DNA of 64,000 nucleotides. Source: Brienomyrus brachyistius (lineage: Eukaryota > Chordata > Actinopteri > Osteoglossiformes > Mormyridae). Every line of letters starts with the position of its first letter. Position 1 is the stretch's first letter. The stretch spans positions 22,608,214 through 22,672,213 of the forward strand of contig NC_064541.1 of assembly GCF_023856365.1 (NCBI RefSeq), given 5' to 3'. Made by a program: the position numbers and the translations under genes. Shown piece after piece: positions 1 to 8,600 of the stretch. The notes below the pieces were generated by a model. That model was not told the origin of the DNA. It saw only the letters and a list, made by a program, of their open reading frames with translations, and did no database searches.

Positions 1-616
1 CAATTCTTGTTGAGGTATGTTACTATGTTAATGTTTACTTACATGCTGCTTATGAGTGATCTATGAATGCATTATTATAGTGAACTGTGAAATGTTCTAC
101 AAATGGATTATAAAGGCATTCTGAAGGTACAGTCGTGGGTAAAGCGTTACCCAATATTTGTTCATCAGCCATGCATTCTAAACTTTCTATCCATGTTGCT
201 AGTATTACTAACATTTTACTAATATTACTAACATAATACTGTATCTATTGGTTAAGCATATTTCCTTGTTTTGAATAAAGGAAAAATAAAACTAAGCAGA
301 AAAAGTATATGGATTCATTCCTATTCCATGTTTTCCTTATAGTGAGAATCACTGAGGGTGTATCAGCCTTTTCTTACATGTTGAATTGCACACTGTGCCT
401 TCTTTTTCAGGATAAGCACTATAGATGTGACTACACTGCCAGGGCGAGAATATGCACACTTCAAAAGTGTGGAAATTTGTGCACCCAAAAAGCACTCATA
501 TGCCCAATAGTAGAATGTGGCACTATGAGGGCAAGTTGGCTGGGCCTTAAGGCAGCCAGTCAGCCCCAAACCAAACGCTCCCACCACCAAGCTACACAGT
601 AGCTATGATGTTCATT
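1..616. other. Intergenic, no gene seen
   Basis: AT-rich sequence with only short chance ORFs on both strands. Near 130-160 there is a short motif, gggtaaagcgttaccca, that resembles the ends of degenerate fish repeats also seen around 55,660. I see no exon with convincing splice sites. Confidence 0.5.
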
Positions 617-1598
617 TTCTGAAATGTTTTTCTTTCCGGCAAACATGACATTTGGATTTGTGCCCCTTGTGCTGATGTTTCAGTCTTGTGTTGAACATAC
701 ACTCTTTATGTTTTTTGAGAGCAGAAGCCTCTTCCTTATAGACCTGCCATGTGGGCCACCTTTTTCTTATGGTTGTCTCTGTCAGTTCCACATGATGGGT
801 GGAAAGAGCTGCTTCTAGATCCCTTGATGGCACCCTATGGTGCTTTGAGATTTCTTGATACATCTTGTGCTCTGTTCTTTGGCTGAATTTAGTAGGACAG
901 CTTGGCCTGGACAGACTGCCAGTGGTTTGAAACCTTCTCCATTTACAGTCAGGTCCATAAATATTGGGACATCGACACAATTCTAATCTTTTTGGCTCTA
1001 TACACCACCACAATGGATTTGAAATGAAACTCTCTGATGGGTTTGTTTTTATTTTTCAGCCTAATGACAGCTTGCTTCACTGATAGTGATAGGTCTTTGC
1101 ATCTCATATTGAGAGTTGACAGCAACGGATTCCAAATGCAAATAACACACTTGAAATGAACTCTAGACCTTTTATCTGCTCCTTGTAAATTAGATAATGA
1201 GGGAATGACACACACTTGGCCATGGAACAGCTGAGCAGCCAATTGTCCCATTACCTTTGGTCCCTTAAAAAGTGGGTGGCAGATATACAAACTGCTGTAA
1301 TTCCTACACCGTTCACCTGATTTGTATGTAAATACCCTCAAATTAAAGCTGAAAGTCTGCAGTTAAAGCACATCTTGTTAGTTTCATTTCAAATCCATTG
1401 TGGTGGTGTATAGAGCCAAAAGGATTAGAATTGTGTCGATGTCCCAATGTTTATGGACCTGACTGTATAGATTATTTTATGAATAGTAGAGTTGATTATT
1501 TCAGATATCTTTGAAATGGTTTTAAAACCCTTCCCAGACTCAAAGGCATCAACAGCCTTCTTTCTGAGGGCCTTAGAAAAGTATTTGAGATTGACATG
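617..1598 (-). pseudogene. Tc1-like transposase relic, split by a MITE
   Basis: Read on the minus strand, about 1598-1466 encodes a degenerate N-terminal helix-turn-helix stretch (SKALRKKAVDAFESGKGFKT then ISK). After a 520-bp interruption, 945-617 continues with KWRRFQTTGSLSRP and a further roughly 90 residues. Order and spacing match the paired DNA-binding region of Tc1/mariner-family transposases (SxELRKKIVDAxxxGKG, then IRKWKxFQTTxxLPRPGRP). The catalytic DDE part is missing or unrecognisable, and the reading frame is lost near the far end, so this is a dead fragment. The 946-1465 insertion falls exactly at a TA inside the coding region. Confidence 0.65.
946..1465. mobile_element. Non-autonomous Tc1/mariner-type MITE with 85-bp inverted repeats
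   Basis: The first about 85 bases (946-1030, beginning cagtcaggtccataaatatt) are the inverted complement of the last 85 (1381-1465, ending atggacctgactg) with only a few mismatches. The element is flanked by TA on both sides (944-945 and 1466-1467), the target duplication expected of Tc1/mariner transposons. It has no internal transposase ORF. It interrupts the older Tc1 transposase relic. Confidence 0.85.
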
Positions 1599-1608
1599 AT
1601 GCCAATAT

Positions 1609-1895
1609 TGTCATGCCCGGCTCGTCCGCTCCTCCTGTGTGCCACGCCCCCTAATTACCCACGTGTGATTTCCTGATCCTGCCCAGTCGTGTCTTGTTTC
1701 CTGCTGCCTTGTTCCGTGTATTTAAGTCCTGGTCTCCCCAGTTTGCTTTGTCTGTCATTGATGTTTGTGAGTCAATGCCTGTTACCCGTCCTGTTCCTAG
1801 AAATAAACCCCCGTTTTCCCCGTATCCCACTTGCTTGCCTGCTCCTTCCGCACGATCGCCGCTCGGCTCGCGATCGCTGCCCACGACCCGTGACA
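1609..1895 (+). repeat. 5' LTR
   Basis: This is the left 287-bp long terminal repeat, bounded by TG and CA. It carries a TATA-like tatttaa at 1719-1725 and an aataaa polyadenylation signal at 1802-1807, which fit U3-R-U5 order for plus-strand transcription. Confidence 0.9.
1719..1807 (+). promoter_or_regulatory. LTR core promoter and poly(A) signal
   Basis: TATA-like tatttaa (1719-1725) lies about 80 bp upstream of aataaa (1802-1807) inside the left LTR. This is the usual arrangement of a short LTR in which transcription starts and ends within the repeat. No other promoter element is identifiable by eye. Confidence 0.5.
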
Positions 1896-1897
1896 GA

Positions 1898-4393
1898 ATG
1901 ACAGACCACAAGAAGAAGCGGAGAAGGCGGAAGAAGCTCCCTGAAGAGCCGATCCGTCTGGGCGCCTGCTCGCTCTCCAGCCCCTGGCTCCCACAGGAGG
2001 AGGAGCTCGTCCTGGGTCCCGACCTGGGGCCGTACGGTCTGGGACCCTGCTCCCTGGCGAGGCTCTGGGCTCCGAGCGAGGACGACGAGGACGAGCCCTT
2101 CGTCTTCCTGGACCCAGAGCTCCTCCCTGCGGAACAGCTTGAGCAGCCGCCTCCGCTGCTCGCTGCGGCCGCCTGGTCAGAGGGGCTTCCTCCGTTAACG
2201 CCCACGGACACACAGCTCTCTCCCCCTGCAGTAACCACCCCGGAGGCGCTACCCGCGCCTCACCCAGGGAAGCCGGTGAACTGCGCCTCCCAGTTCTTTG
2301 CCCTTCAGGGGTTGTTCTGGAGGATCTGGGGGGAACTGGTCCCTCCAGTAAGTCCGGAGGTAGTGGAGCTAACGGAGCGACTCCAGAGGAGCTTTGCAGC
2401 GTTTACTCCCGCTTCCGACCCCGAGCAGCTGGAGAGTATGACAGAGGACGTGCGGCAGCTCCTACTGCTCCAGAGGGCTGCAGACTCCGCTCCCGTGCAG
2501 CCGCCATTGCCGGCGGACCCCGCTCCCGTGCAGCCGCCATTGCCGGCGGACCCCGCTCCCGTGCAGCCGCCATTGCCGGCGGACCCCGCTCCCGTGCAGC
2601 CGCCATTGCCGCCTTCGCCGCTGCCGCCGCCTGCGCAGCCGCCGCCTGCGCAGCCGCCTTCGCTGCCTGCTGCAGCTCCCGGGCAGGCGCCCCCACTGCA
2701 GCCGCCTGCTGCAGCTCCCGGGCAGGCGCCCCCACTGCAGCCGCCTGCTGCAGCTCCCGGGCAGGCGCCCCCACTGCAGCCAGCTCCCGTTCCTGACCGC
2801 GCTCCAGTTCCTGCAGAGGCGCCCCCTCTGCAGCCGCCTGCTGCAGCTCCCGGGCAGGCGCCCCCTCTGCAGCCGCCTGCTGCAGCTCCCGGGCAGGCGC
2901 CCCCTCTGCAGCCGCCTGCTGCAGCTCCCGGGCAGGCGCCCCCTCTGCAGCCGCCTGCTGCAGCTCCCGGGCAGGCGCCCCCATTGCAGCCACCTGCTGC
3001 AGCTCCCGTCAGCGCTCCTGTTCCTGACCGCGCTCCAGTTCCTGCAGAGGCGCCCCCTCTGCAGCCGCCTGCTGCAGCTCCCGGGCAGGCGCCCCCTCTG
3101 CAGCCGCCTGCTGCAGCTCCCGGGCCGGTGCCCCCACTGCAGCCACCTCCTGTTCCTGACCGCGCTCCAGTTCCTGACCGCGCTCCAGTTCCTGTAGAGG
3201 CGCCCCCTCTGCAGCCGCCTGCTGCAGCTCCCGGGCAGGCGCCCCCTCTGCAGCCGCCTGCTGCAGCTCCCGGGCAGGCGCCCCCTCTGCAGCCGCCTGC
3301 TGCAGCTCCCGGGCAGGCGCCCCCACTGCAGCCAGCTCCTGTTCCTGACCGCGCTCCTGTTCCTGACCGCGCTCCTGTTCCTGACCGCGCTCCTGTTCCT
3401 GACCGCACTCCTGTCCCTGCAGAGGCGCCCCCACTGCAGCCACCTGCTGCAGCTCCCGGGCAGGCGCCCCCACTGCAGTCACCTGCAGCTCCTGTCAGCG
3501 CTCCTGTTCCTGACCGCGCTGCAGCAGCTCCCGAGGCGCCCCCTGTGACAGTTTCTCCCTCGCCCCGGCGAACTCGACCCCAACCTGGGGTCATGTCTGT
3601 GTCCCGTAAAGGGAGGGGACACAGACGCAGGGCTGGGGTCCCGCCCGCCCTGCCCCCTGGCTCGCCCTGCCTCGCCTGCGCTGGGGCTCGGTTGGCGCCT
3701 GCGGGTCCTGGCCCTCCGGGTCGGCTGTCGCCTGCGGGTCCCTCTCCGGTGCCTCGTCGCCCTGCCTCGCTCCCCTCTCCGGGTCCTGGTCGGTCGCCTG
3801 GGGGTTCTCCGACGGCGGCTCCTCGGTCGCCTGCGGGGCCCCTACCTCCGGCCCTCCCCCGGACATCGCCGCCTGCTGCGGCTCCCCCCTCCTCCGTGCC
3901 TTCGCCCTGGCCCCTTCCAGCTCCCTCGTCCCCTTCCCTGGTGCTCCCTCCTGCTCCCTCCCTGGCCCCTCCGCGGGTCCCTCGCCCTGTCTCCTCTGCC
4001 CCTTCTCGGTCCCCTTCGGCTCCGGCCTCCCGGCCGCCTGCGGCCCCTCCGGCTGCCGCCCGTCGCCCGCTGGGGCTCCCACGGGCTCCCCTTTGTTCCC
4101 CTGCCTTCTCTCCCTTCTCTCCTGCCCTGGTCCCTCCTTTGTTTGCTCCTCCTCCTGTCTTTCCTCCTTTCTCCATTCCTCGTTCCTTTGTTCCTCCCGT
4201 CTCTGCTCCTCGTGTTCCTCCTTCTCCCTCTGGGTTCCCTCCGTTCACTCCCGGTCCTTTTGTTCCGCCTGTTCCCTCTGTTTCTCCCTTTCTAATCTGT
4301 CTCTCCGCTTTCCCGGCCCTTTGTCAGCTCCTGTCCTATGTTCTGTCTCTTGCCTTGTTTTGTGCTTCGGTCCTGTTCCCCGTCGTGTGTTGA
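1898..4393 (+). CDS. Proline-rich internal ORF of the LTR element
   Basis: The ORF is open from an ATG at 1694 inside the LTR, but the ATG at 1898, three bases past the LTR, is the more likely start and gives 831 residues. It opens with a strongly basic run (KKKRRRRKK), then an acidic segment (EDDEDEP), then a helical-looking domain at about residues 130-195 (ASQFFALQGLFWRIWGELV onward). After that come several hundred residues of tandem Pro/Ala/Gln repeats and a Ser/Pro-rich tail. The helical block is the only part that could be a gag-like fold; I do not recognise it. The repeat section also keeps the opposite strand open, so openness alone is weak proof of coding. Function unknown. Confidence 0.5.
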   Translation: MTDHKKKRRRRKKLPEEPIRLGACSLSSPWLPQEEELVLGPDLGPYGLGPCSLARLWAPSEDDEDEPFVFLDPELLPAEQLEQPPPLLAAAAWSEGLPPLTPTDTQLSPPAVTTPEALPAPHPGKPVNCASQFFALQGLFWRIWGELVPPVSPEVVELTERLQRSFAAFTPASDPEQLESMTEDVRQLLLLQRAADSAPVQPPLPADPAPVQPPLPADPAPVQPPLPADPAPVQPPLPPSPLPPPAQPPPAQPPSLPAAAPGQAPPLQPPAAAPGQAPPLQPPAAAPGQAPPLQPAPVPDRAPVPAEAPPLQPPAAAPGQAPPLQPPAAAPGQAPPLQPPAAAPGQAPPLQPPAAAPGQAPPLQPPAAAPVSAPVPDRAPVPAEAPPLQPPAAAPGQAPPLQPPAAAPGPVPPLQPPPVPDRAPVPDRAPVPVEAPPLQPPAAAPGQAPPLQPPAAAPGQAPPLQPPAAAPGQAPPLQPAPVPDRAPVPDRAPVPDRAPVPDRTPVPAEAPPLQPPAAAPGQAPPLQSPAAPVSAPVPDRAAAAPEAPPVTVSPSPRRTRPQPGVMSVSRKGRGHRRRAGVPPALPPGSPCLACAGARLAPAGPGPPGRLSPAGPSPVPRRPASLPSPGPGRSPGGSPTAAPRSPAGPLPPALPRTSPPAAAPPSSVPSPWPLPAPSSPSLVLPPAPSLAPPRVPRPVSSAPSRSPSAPASRPPAAPPAAARRPLGLPRAPLCSPAFSPFSPALVPPLFAPPPVFPPFSIPRSFVPPVSAPRVPPSPSGFPPFTPGPFVPPVPSVSPFLICLSAFPALCQLLSYVLSLALFCASVLFPVVC
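2489..3540 (+). repeat. GC-rich minisatellite coding PPLQPPAAAPGQA repeats
   Basis: At 2489-2620 there are about four copies of a 33-bp unit (APVQPPLPADP). From about 2670 to 3480 there are many copies of a 39-bp unit (PPLQPPAAAPGQA) interspersed with 18-bp PVPDRA units, including a run of four or five around 3345-3415. All units are multiples of three, so copy-number change keeps the frame. Confidence 0.9.
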
Positions 4394-4468
4394 TTCTGTT
4401 CTGCCTCGTCCCGTCCGTCGCCCCCTTCCTTGGCGCGCCCGGTGTAGCGCGCCTTTGGGGGGGGGTTC

Positions 4469-4755
4469 TGTCATGCCCGGCTCGTCCGCTCCTCCTGTGT
4501 GCCACGCCCCCTAATTACCCACGTGTGATTTCCTGATCCTGCCCAGTCGTGTCTTGTTTCCTGCTGCCTTGTTCCGTGTATTTAAGTCCTGGTCTCCCCA
4601 GTTTGCTTTGTCTGTCATTGATGTTTGTGAGTCAATGCCTGTTACCCGTCCTGTTCCTAGAAATAAACCCCCGTTTTCCCCGTATCCCACTTGCTTGCCT
4701 GCTCCTTCCGCACGATCGCCGCTCGGCTCGCGATCGCTGCCCACGACCCGTGACA
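4469..4755 (+). repeat. 3' LTR
   Basis: This is the right copy, offset by 2860 bp from the left. The corresponding TATA-like box is at 4579-4585 and the aataaa at 4662-4667, so it can terminate the element transcript. It is followed directly by the duplicated target aatat. Confidence 0.9.
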
Positions 4756-4760
4756 AATAT

Positions 4761-5613
4761 CATGCACCCCAATGGTAATGACCAAACAAGCTCAACTGTT
4801 TATATAAGGGGTGATTCTGGAAAATTCTGTCTACTAATAACCTAATCAGTTGCGCCTGATTTGATGCACATAACTCAAAATTTTAGGTTTAATGTAATGT
4901 TAAATGTGGGAGTGTACTATTTCCTTATAAGAAATTTTTGTTTATTTTAATTTAGTAAATGGTAGACTCCTGCGACCCAGTAGGATAAGCGTTTTGGAAA
5001 ATGGATGGATGGATAAATGGTAGACTTTAAATTTTACCATATTTCTCTACAAGAATTGTTGAAATGATGATTAATATTTCTCCATGTTTTTCGTCTATGT
5101 TGAAAAAAAGATTTTTTTGTACTCTTTCACAAGACTGGAGTGTTGACTTGATAGAACAAAAGTTGAAATATGCAAATTTATTTCAAGGGAAGATGGGTTA
5201 TGAAAGAGGGAAAAAAATTTAATTGTGTAAAGGGGGAGGGGTTAGGAAGGAGGGAAGAATTTATAAATTGCATAAAGGAGAAGTGTTGCAGACTAAATGA
5301 AAAGATAAAAGCTGGAGTGGTGCTCCAAATGGTAGTAAGTGTGGGAATCAGTCCTTGTATTTGCTTTTCAGAATCTTAATCTCTTTACAGAAATGTATTG
5401 TTCTATGCCTTGTTATTTCAATTATCCATCCGAATACTTTCTGGAAGCTTCTTCCACTTCTATTTTTCACTGGTAAAAAAAATCACGTTGACAATGCTCA
5501 GTGTTGGAAAGGCGGGGGGTTCTTAAGGATTTCAGTCTTGTAAACGTGATTTTGGCTCTAACTTAGTAGGGTTATCAGCTAAAGTGAAAGTAGAAACTTT
5601 GAAGAAAGCCAAG
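4761..5613. other. Spacer between LTR element and lectin exons
   Basis: Apart from the SINE stub at 4969-5013 this is AT-rich DNA without a supported gene. The stretch after 4760 should be the continuation of the sequence interrupted by the LTR insertion, including the upstream end of the Tc1 relic. I could not identify its terminal repeat. Confidence 0.4.
4969..5013 (+). mobile_element. 45-bp SINE stub with 13-bp target duplication
   Basis: Only the 3' tail of the tRNA-derived SINE is present (gacccagtaggataagcg through the ggatggat tail). It is bracketed by a perfect 13-bp direct repeat, taaatggtagact, at 4956-4968 and 5014-5026. This is an extremely 5'-truncated retroposition event. Confidence 0.8.
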
Positions 5614-8600
5614 ATGGAGTTGCAAAAGATTGAAAAGCTGGAAGTATGCGGAGATCATCAGAAGGGAGAAGATGAAGAGAAACCAGGAACAGCGAAAGAG
5701 AAAAGTGAGCTTCTGGCAAAAACAGGTACAAGAGGGACCATCTCATGTATTTGTTTAGTTTTCCTATAGCTTCTCCCCGGTATGCAGCATCTTCTGCTCT
5801 ACCTTTCATTACACAGGGAAAGATAATGAACCCGATTACAGGACACTGGACAGGCCAACTGAAAATATATACGAGACAGCCGTGGTGCCCTCCACAGAAA
5901 AGACAAGAGGTAACACTCGATGTGGCCATTGTCGGATTGAGTTAAGAATGCACAAAATACAAAGGTGTGTGGTCTCCTATAATTACTAACACATTGAAGC
6001 TGCCAGTGTGTAGTTTAAAAATATTGACTACCTGCTGTATGGCTTCACAACTATATGCTATGAGCTGCTGTAAATAGGGGGCAATAATTGGAAGTGAAAA
6101 AAGCTTTGAGAGATGGTTTTTCCACAAAACATACAGCAATAAGAGTATGAGAACTTCCTTTCCATAATGGACTTCAAGTATCGTTCTCTGATGTATAGTA
6201 CATCCCATTTTCTTATTAAAAAGTTACAAACTGACCATTAATTTTTTCTAAATGTAGCAGTAACAGTGCGGTCAGTTGTTCGTAAGGCTGGCAGCTTGTG
6301 GGAACACGCCGCCCTTGTGCCTGTCTGTTCTGACACGCAGTGATCTGTAGCATCTGTTGGAGGGGAGAAGTTCAAAGACATTGTGAGCTGGGTGTGAGGT
6401 GTCCGTGGTGATCTTTCCCGCCCATTTTCTGACTTGGCATATGTATATCTACACATAAACATACATACACCGGTCAGCCATAACATTAAAACCACCTGCC
6501 TAATTATGTGTAGGTCCTCCTCATGCCACTAAAACAACGCAGACTTTTTGAGGCATGGACTTCACCAGACCTCTGAAGCAGGGACGGATTACGGACCGGG
6601 CCAGCGGAGCAGCTGCCCAGGGGCCCTTGGGGTGCAGGGGGCCCATGGGGCCCCTAGCCCAAAACAATTTGCAATGCTTATCAACAATTTATTTTCGTTT
6701 GTCTATTTTAGAGGGCCTACATTCTTTGATCCTCTGCTTACAAGGGCCCCTGACCCTATAGGGAGGGCGTTTGGCTGCCAAGGGCCCTTGAATTGTGGTG
6801 GTTGTGGTGCTGGTGGTGGTGGGGGGGCCCTCGCAAACGTTTTGCCCAGGGGCCCACACAACCCATAATCCGTCCCTGCTCTGAAGCTGTCCTGTGGTAT
6901 CTGGCACCAAGATGATAGCAGCAGATCCTTTAAGTCCTGTAAATTGAGAGGTGGGGCCACCATGGATTAGACCTGTTTGTCCAAGCACATCCTATAGATG
7001 CTTCATCAGATTAAGATCTGGGGAATTTGGAGACCAAGTCGACACATTGAACTCCTTTTCAAAGTAGTGCATTTTATTGGGATGCAGAATATGCCGCATA
7101 TCAATCTACCGAAGAATTCAGCTAATTAATCTGATAATAAAGTAACAAACAAGTTGTCTGGTGGTTACAAAAAGAAAAGCTGTACACCATCATGAGATGC
7201 AAATTGCTTCTGGGGATAGTCTTATAACTGCCTTGGGCCAGAGGAGGATAGTTCAGGTTCAGAAAGTAAAAATCCAGACCAAGATTTTGTTTTCACTAAC
7301 TAGATGAACACTCTCTGACTGTGACTCTCTATGCTGTCCGCCTCTGCTTTGTGCTACTGTAATGGTCAAGCTTACACTGAGACCCAGAGGAAGGGAGACA
7401 GAGTTTTCATTCATGAATGTTCGGAACAGCATGTCCCAAAAATCTTTTTTTTTAAAGATGTAATATGATCTTTAATACTTATTGGTGTGAGTTTATTACA
7501 ATTTTAGGCTGCAGAGTGTCTTAGGATAATCAAAACAAAACAAATGAATATCACAGAAAAGTGGTGGATAAGAAAATGAGAGAAAGAGGAATTAAGAAAG
7601 AAAAGAAAGATTATGAAAGAGACGCACCGCAGTCATAATGAAAGTGCACTGGCTGACATTAGCTTCTTCATAATATTCTATTTATACCATTTTTTGTATC
7701 ATGTGAGATTGCCGCACAGTACAGCAAACTTCCTGAAGCTAGACAATAAGAGTGAAGGATAGCTATGGAATATACACTATAGCTATATGAATATAATTCA
7801 TCAGCCGTAACATTAAAACCACTGATGAAGTGGGTAACATTGAATAGCTGGTTATAATGGCACCTGTCAAGGGTGTCATCATATATGGGGAATGAACTGT
7901 CAGTTTCTGTAGTTTATGTTTTGGAAGCAGGAATCCTCCAGTACCCTCGCTAGGGTATAAAGCTGGTCCACTGATCCACAGCCAGGACGAAAACGGCATT
8001 GTTCCTCCTGAATCCGAGATTCGACTATCGATCTCAGCCAGTACCCTGAAATAGACTTTCCCAGGAAGGCTGAGGAAGTAGTTGGAACACATTCTCTGGT
8101 CCCCTTTCTTAAATAAGGGGACCACCACCCCAGTCTGCCAATCCAGCGGTACTGTCCTTGACCTCCATGCACTGTTGAGAAGGTTTGTCAACTATGACAG
8201 CCCCACAATATCCAGAGCCTTCAGGTACCCCGGACCTCTTGTCCATCCCCGGGGGCAACCACAACCACCCTGCCAACCTCAGCCTCAGGAATGGGCAGGT
8301 CCACTCCAGCCCCTCTGCCCCGTGCCCTCTAATGTCTTGAAGGTGGTGTATGTAGATGTGTCTAAGGCAGGGTTGAGGAGGTCCTCAAAGTATTCCTTCC
8401 ACTTTCTGGGTGATGTTTTTGCTTCCGCAACCACTCGAGCCGCGTTCTGCCTGCCCTACTGGTAGCTGTTAGCTGCCCCCAGAGACCCCTGTGTTAATAA
8501 TTCCCGGTAGGCCTCCTTCTTTACCTTGATAGACCCCCTCACCTCTGGTATCCACCATTGGGTAAGGGGGTTACCGCCATGACTGGCACCGACCACCCTG

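Larger units (their letters stand above)
1609..4755 (+). mobile_element. LTR retrotransposon, non-autonomous, with 5-bp TSD
   Basis: Two direct repeats of 287 bp (1609-1895 and 4469-4755) start TGTCATGCCCGG, end CCGTGACA (TG...CA), and look identical on inspection. The 5 bp before the first (aatat, 1604-1608) equal the 5 bp after the second (aatat, 4756-4760), an integrase-type target duplication. A G-rich tract just before the right LTR (about 4457-4466) sits where a polypurine tract should be. I find no gag zinc knuckle, protease, reverse transcriptase or integrase in the 2.57-kb interior; it holds a proline-rich ORF instead. I also see no TGG-type tRNA primer-binding site right after the left LTR. 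Near-identical LTRs imply recent insertion. A related solo LTR lies at 60601-60907. Confidence 0.9.

Noticed and set aside
2403..3482. Minus-strand frames rich in GAPARELQQAAAE repeats
   Set aside because: Another reading of the same minisatellite; no independent support.
2489..3540. Regular repeats resembling an array
   Set aside because: Direct tandem coding repeats without spacers in a eukaryotic transposon; not a CRISPR array.
2305..4248. 647-codon open frame on the minus strand of the LTR element
   Set aside because: It is a shadow of the in-frame GC-rich repeats; its product is Gly/Ala/Arg low-complexity, and it runs antisense to the LTR promoter.
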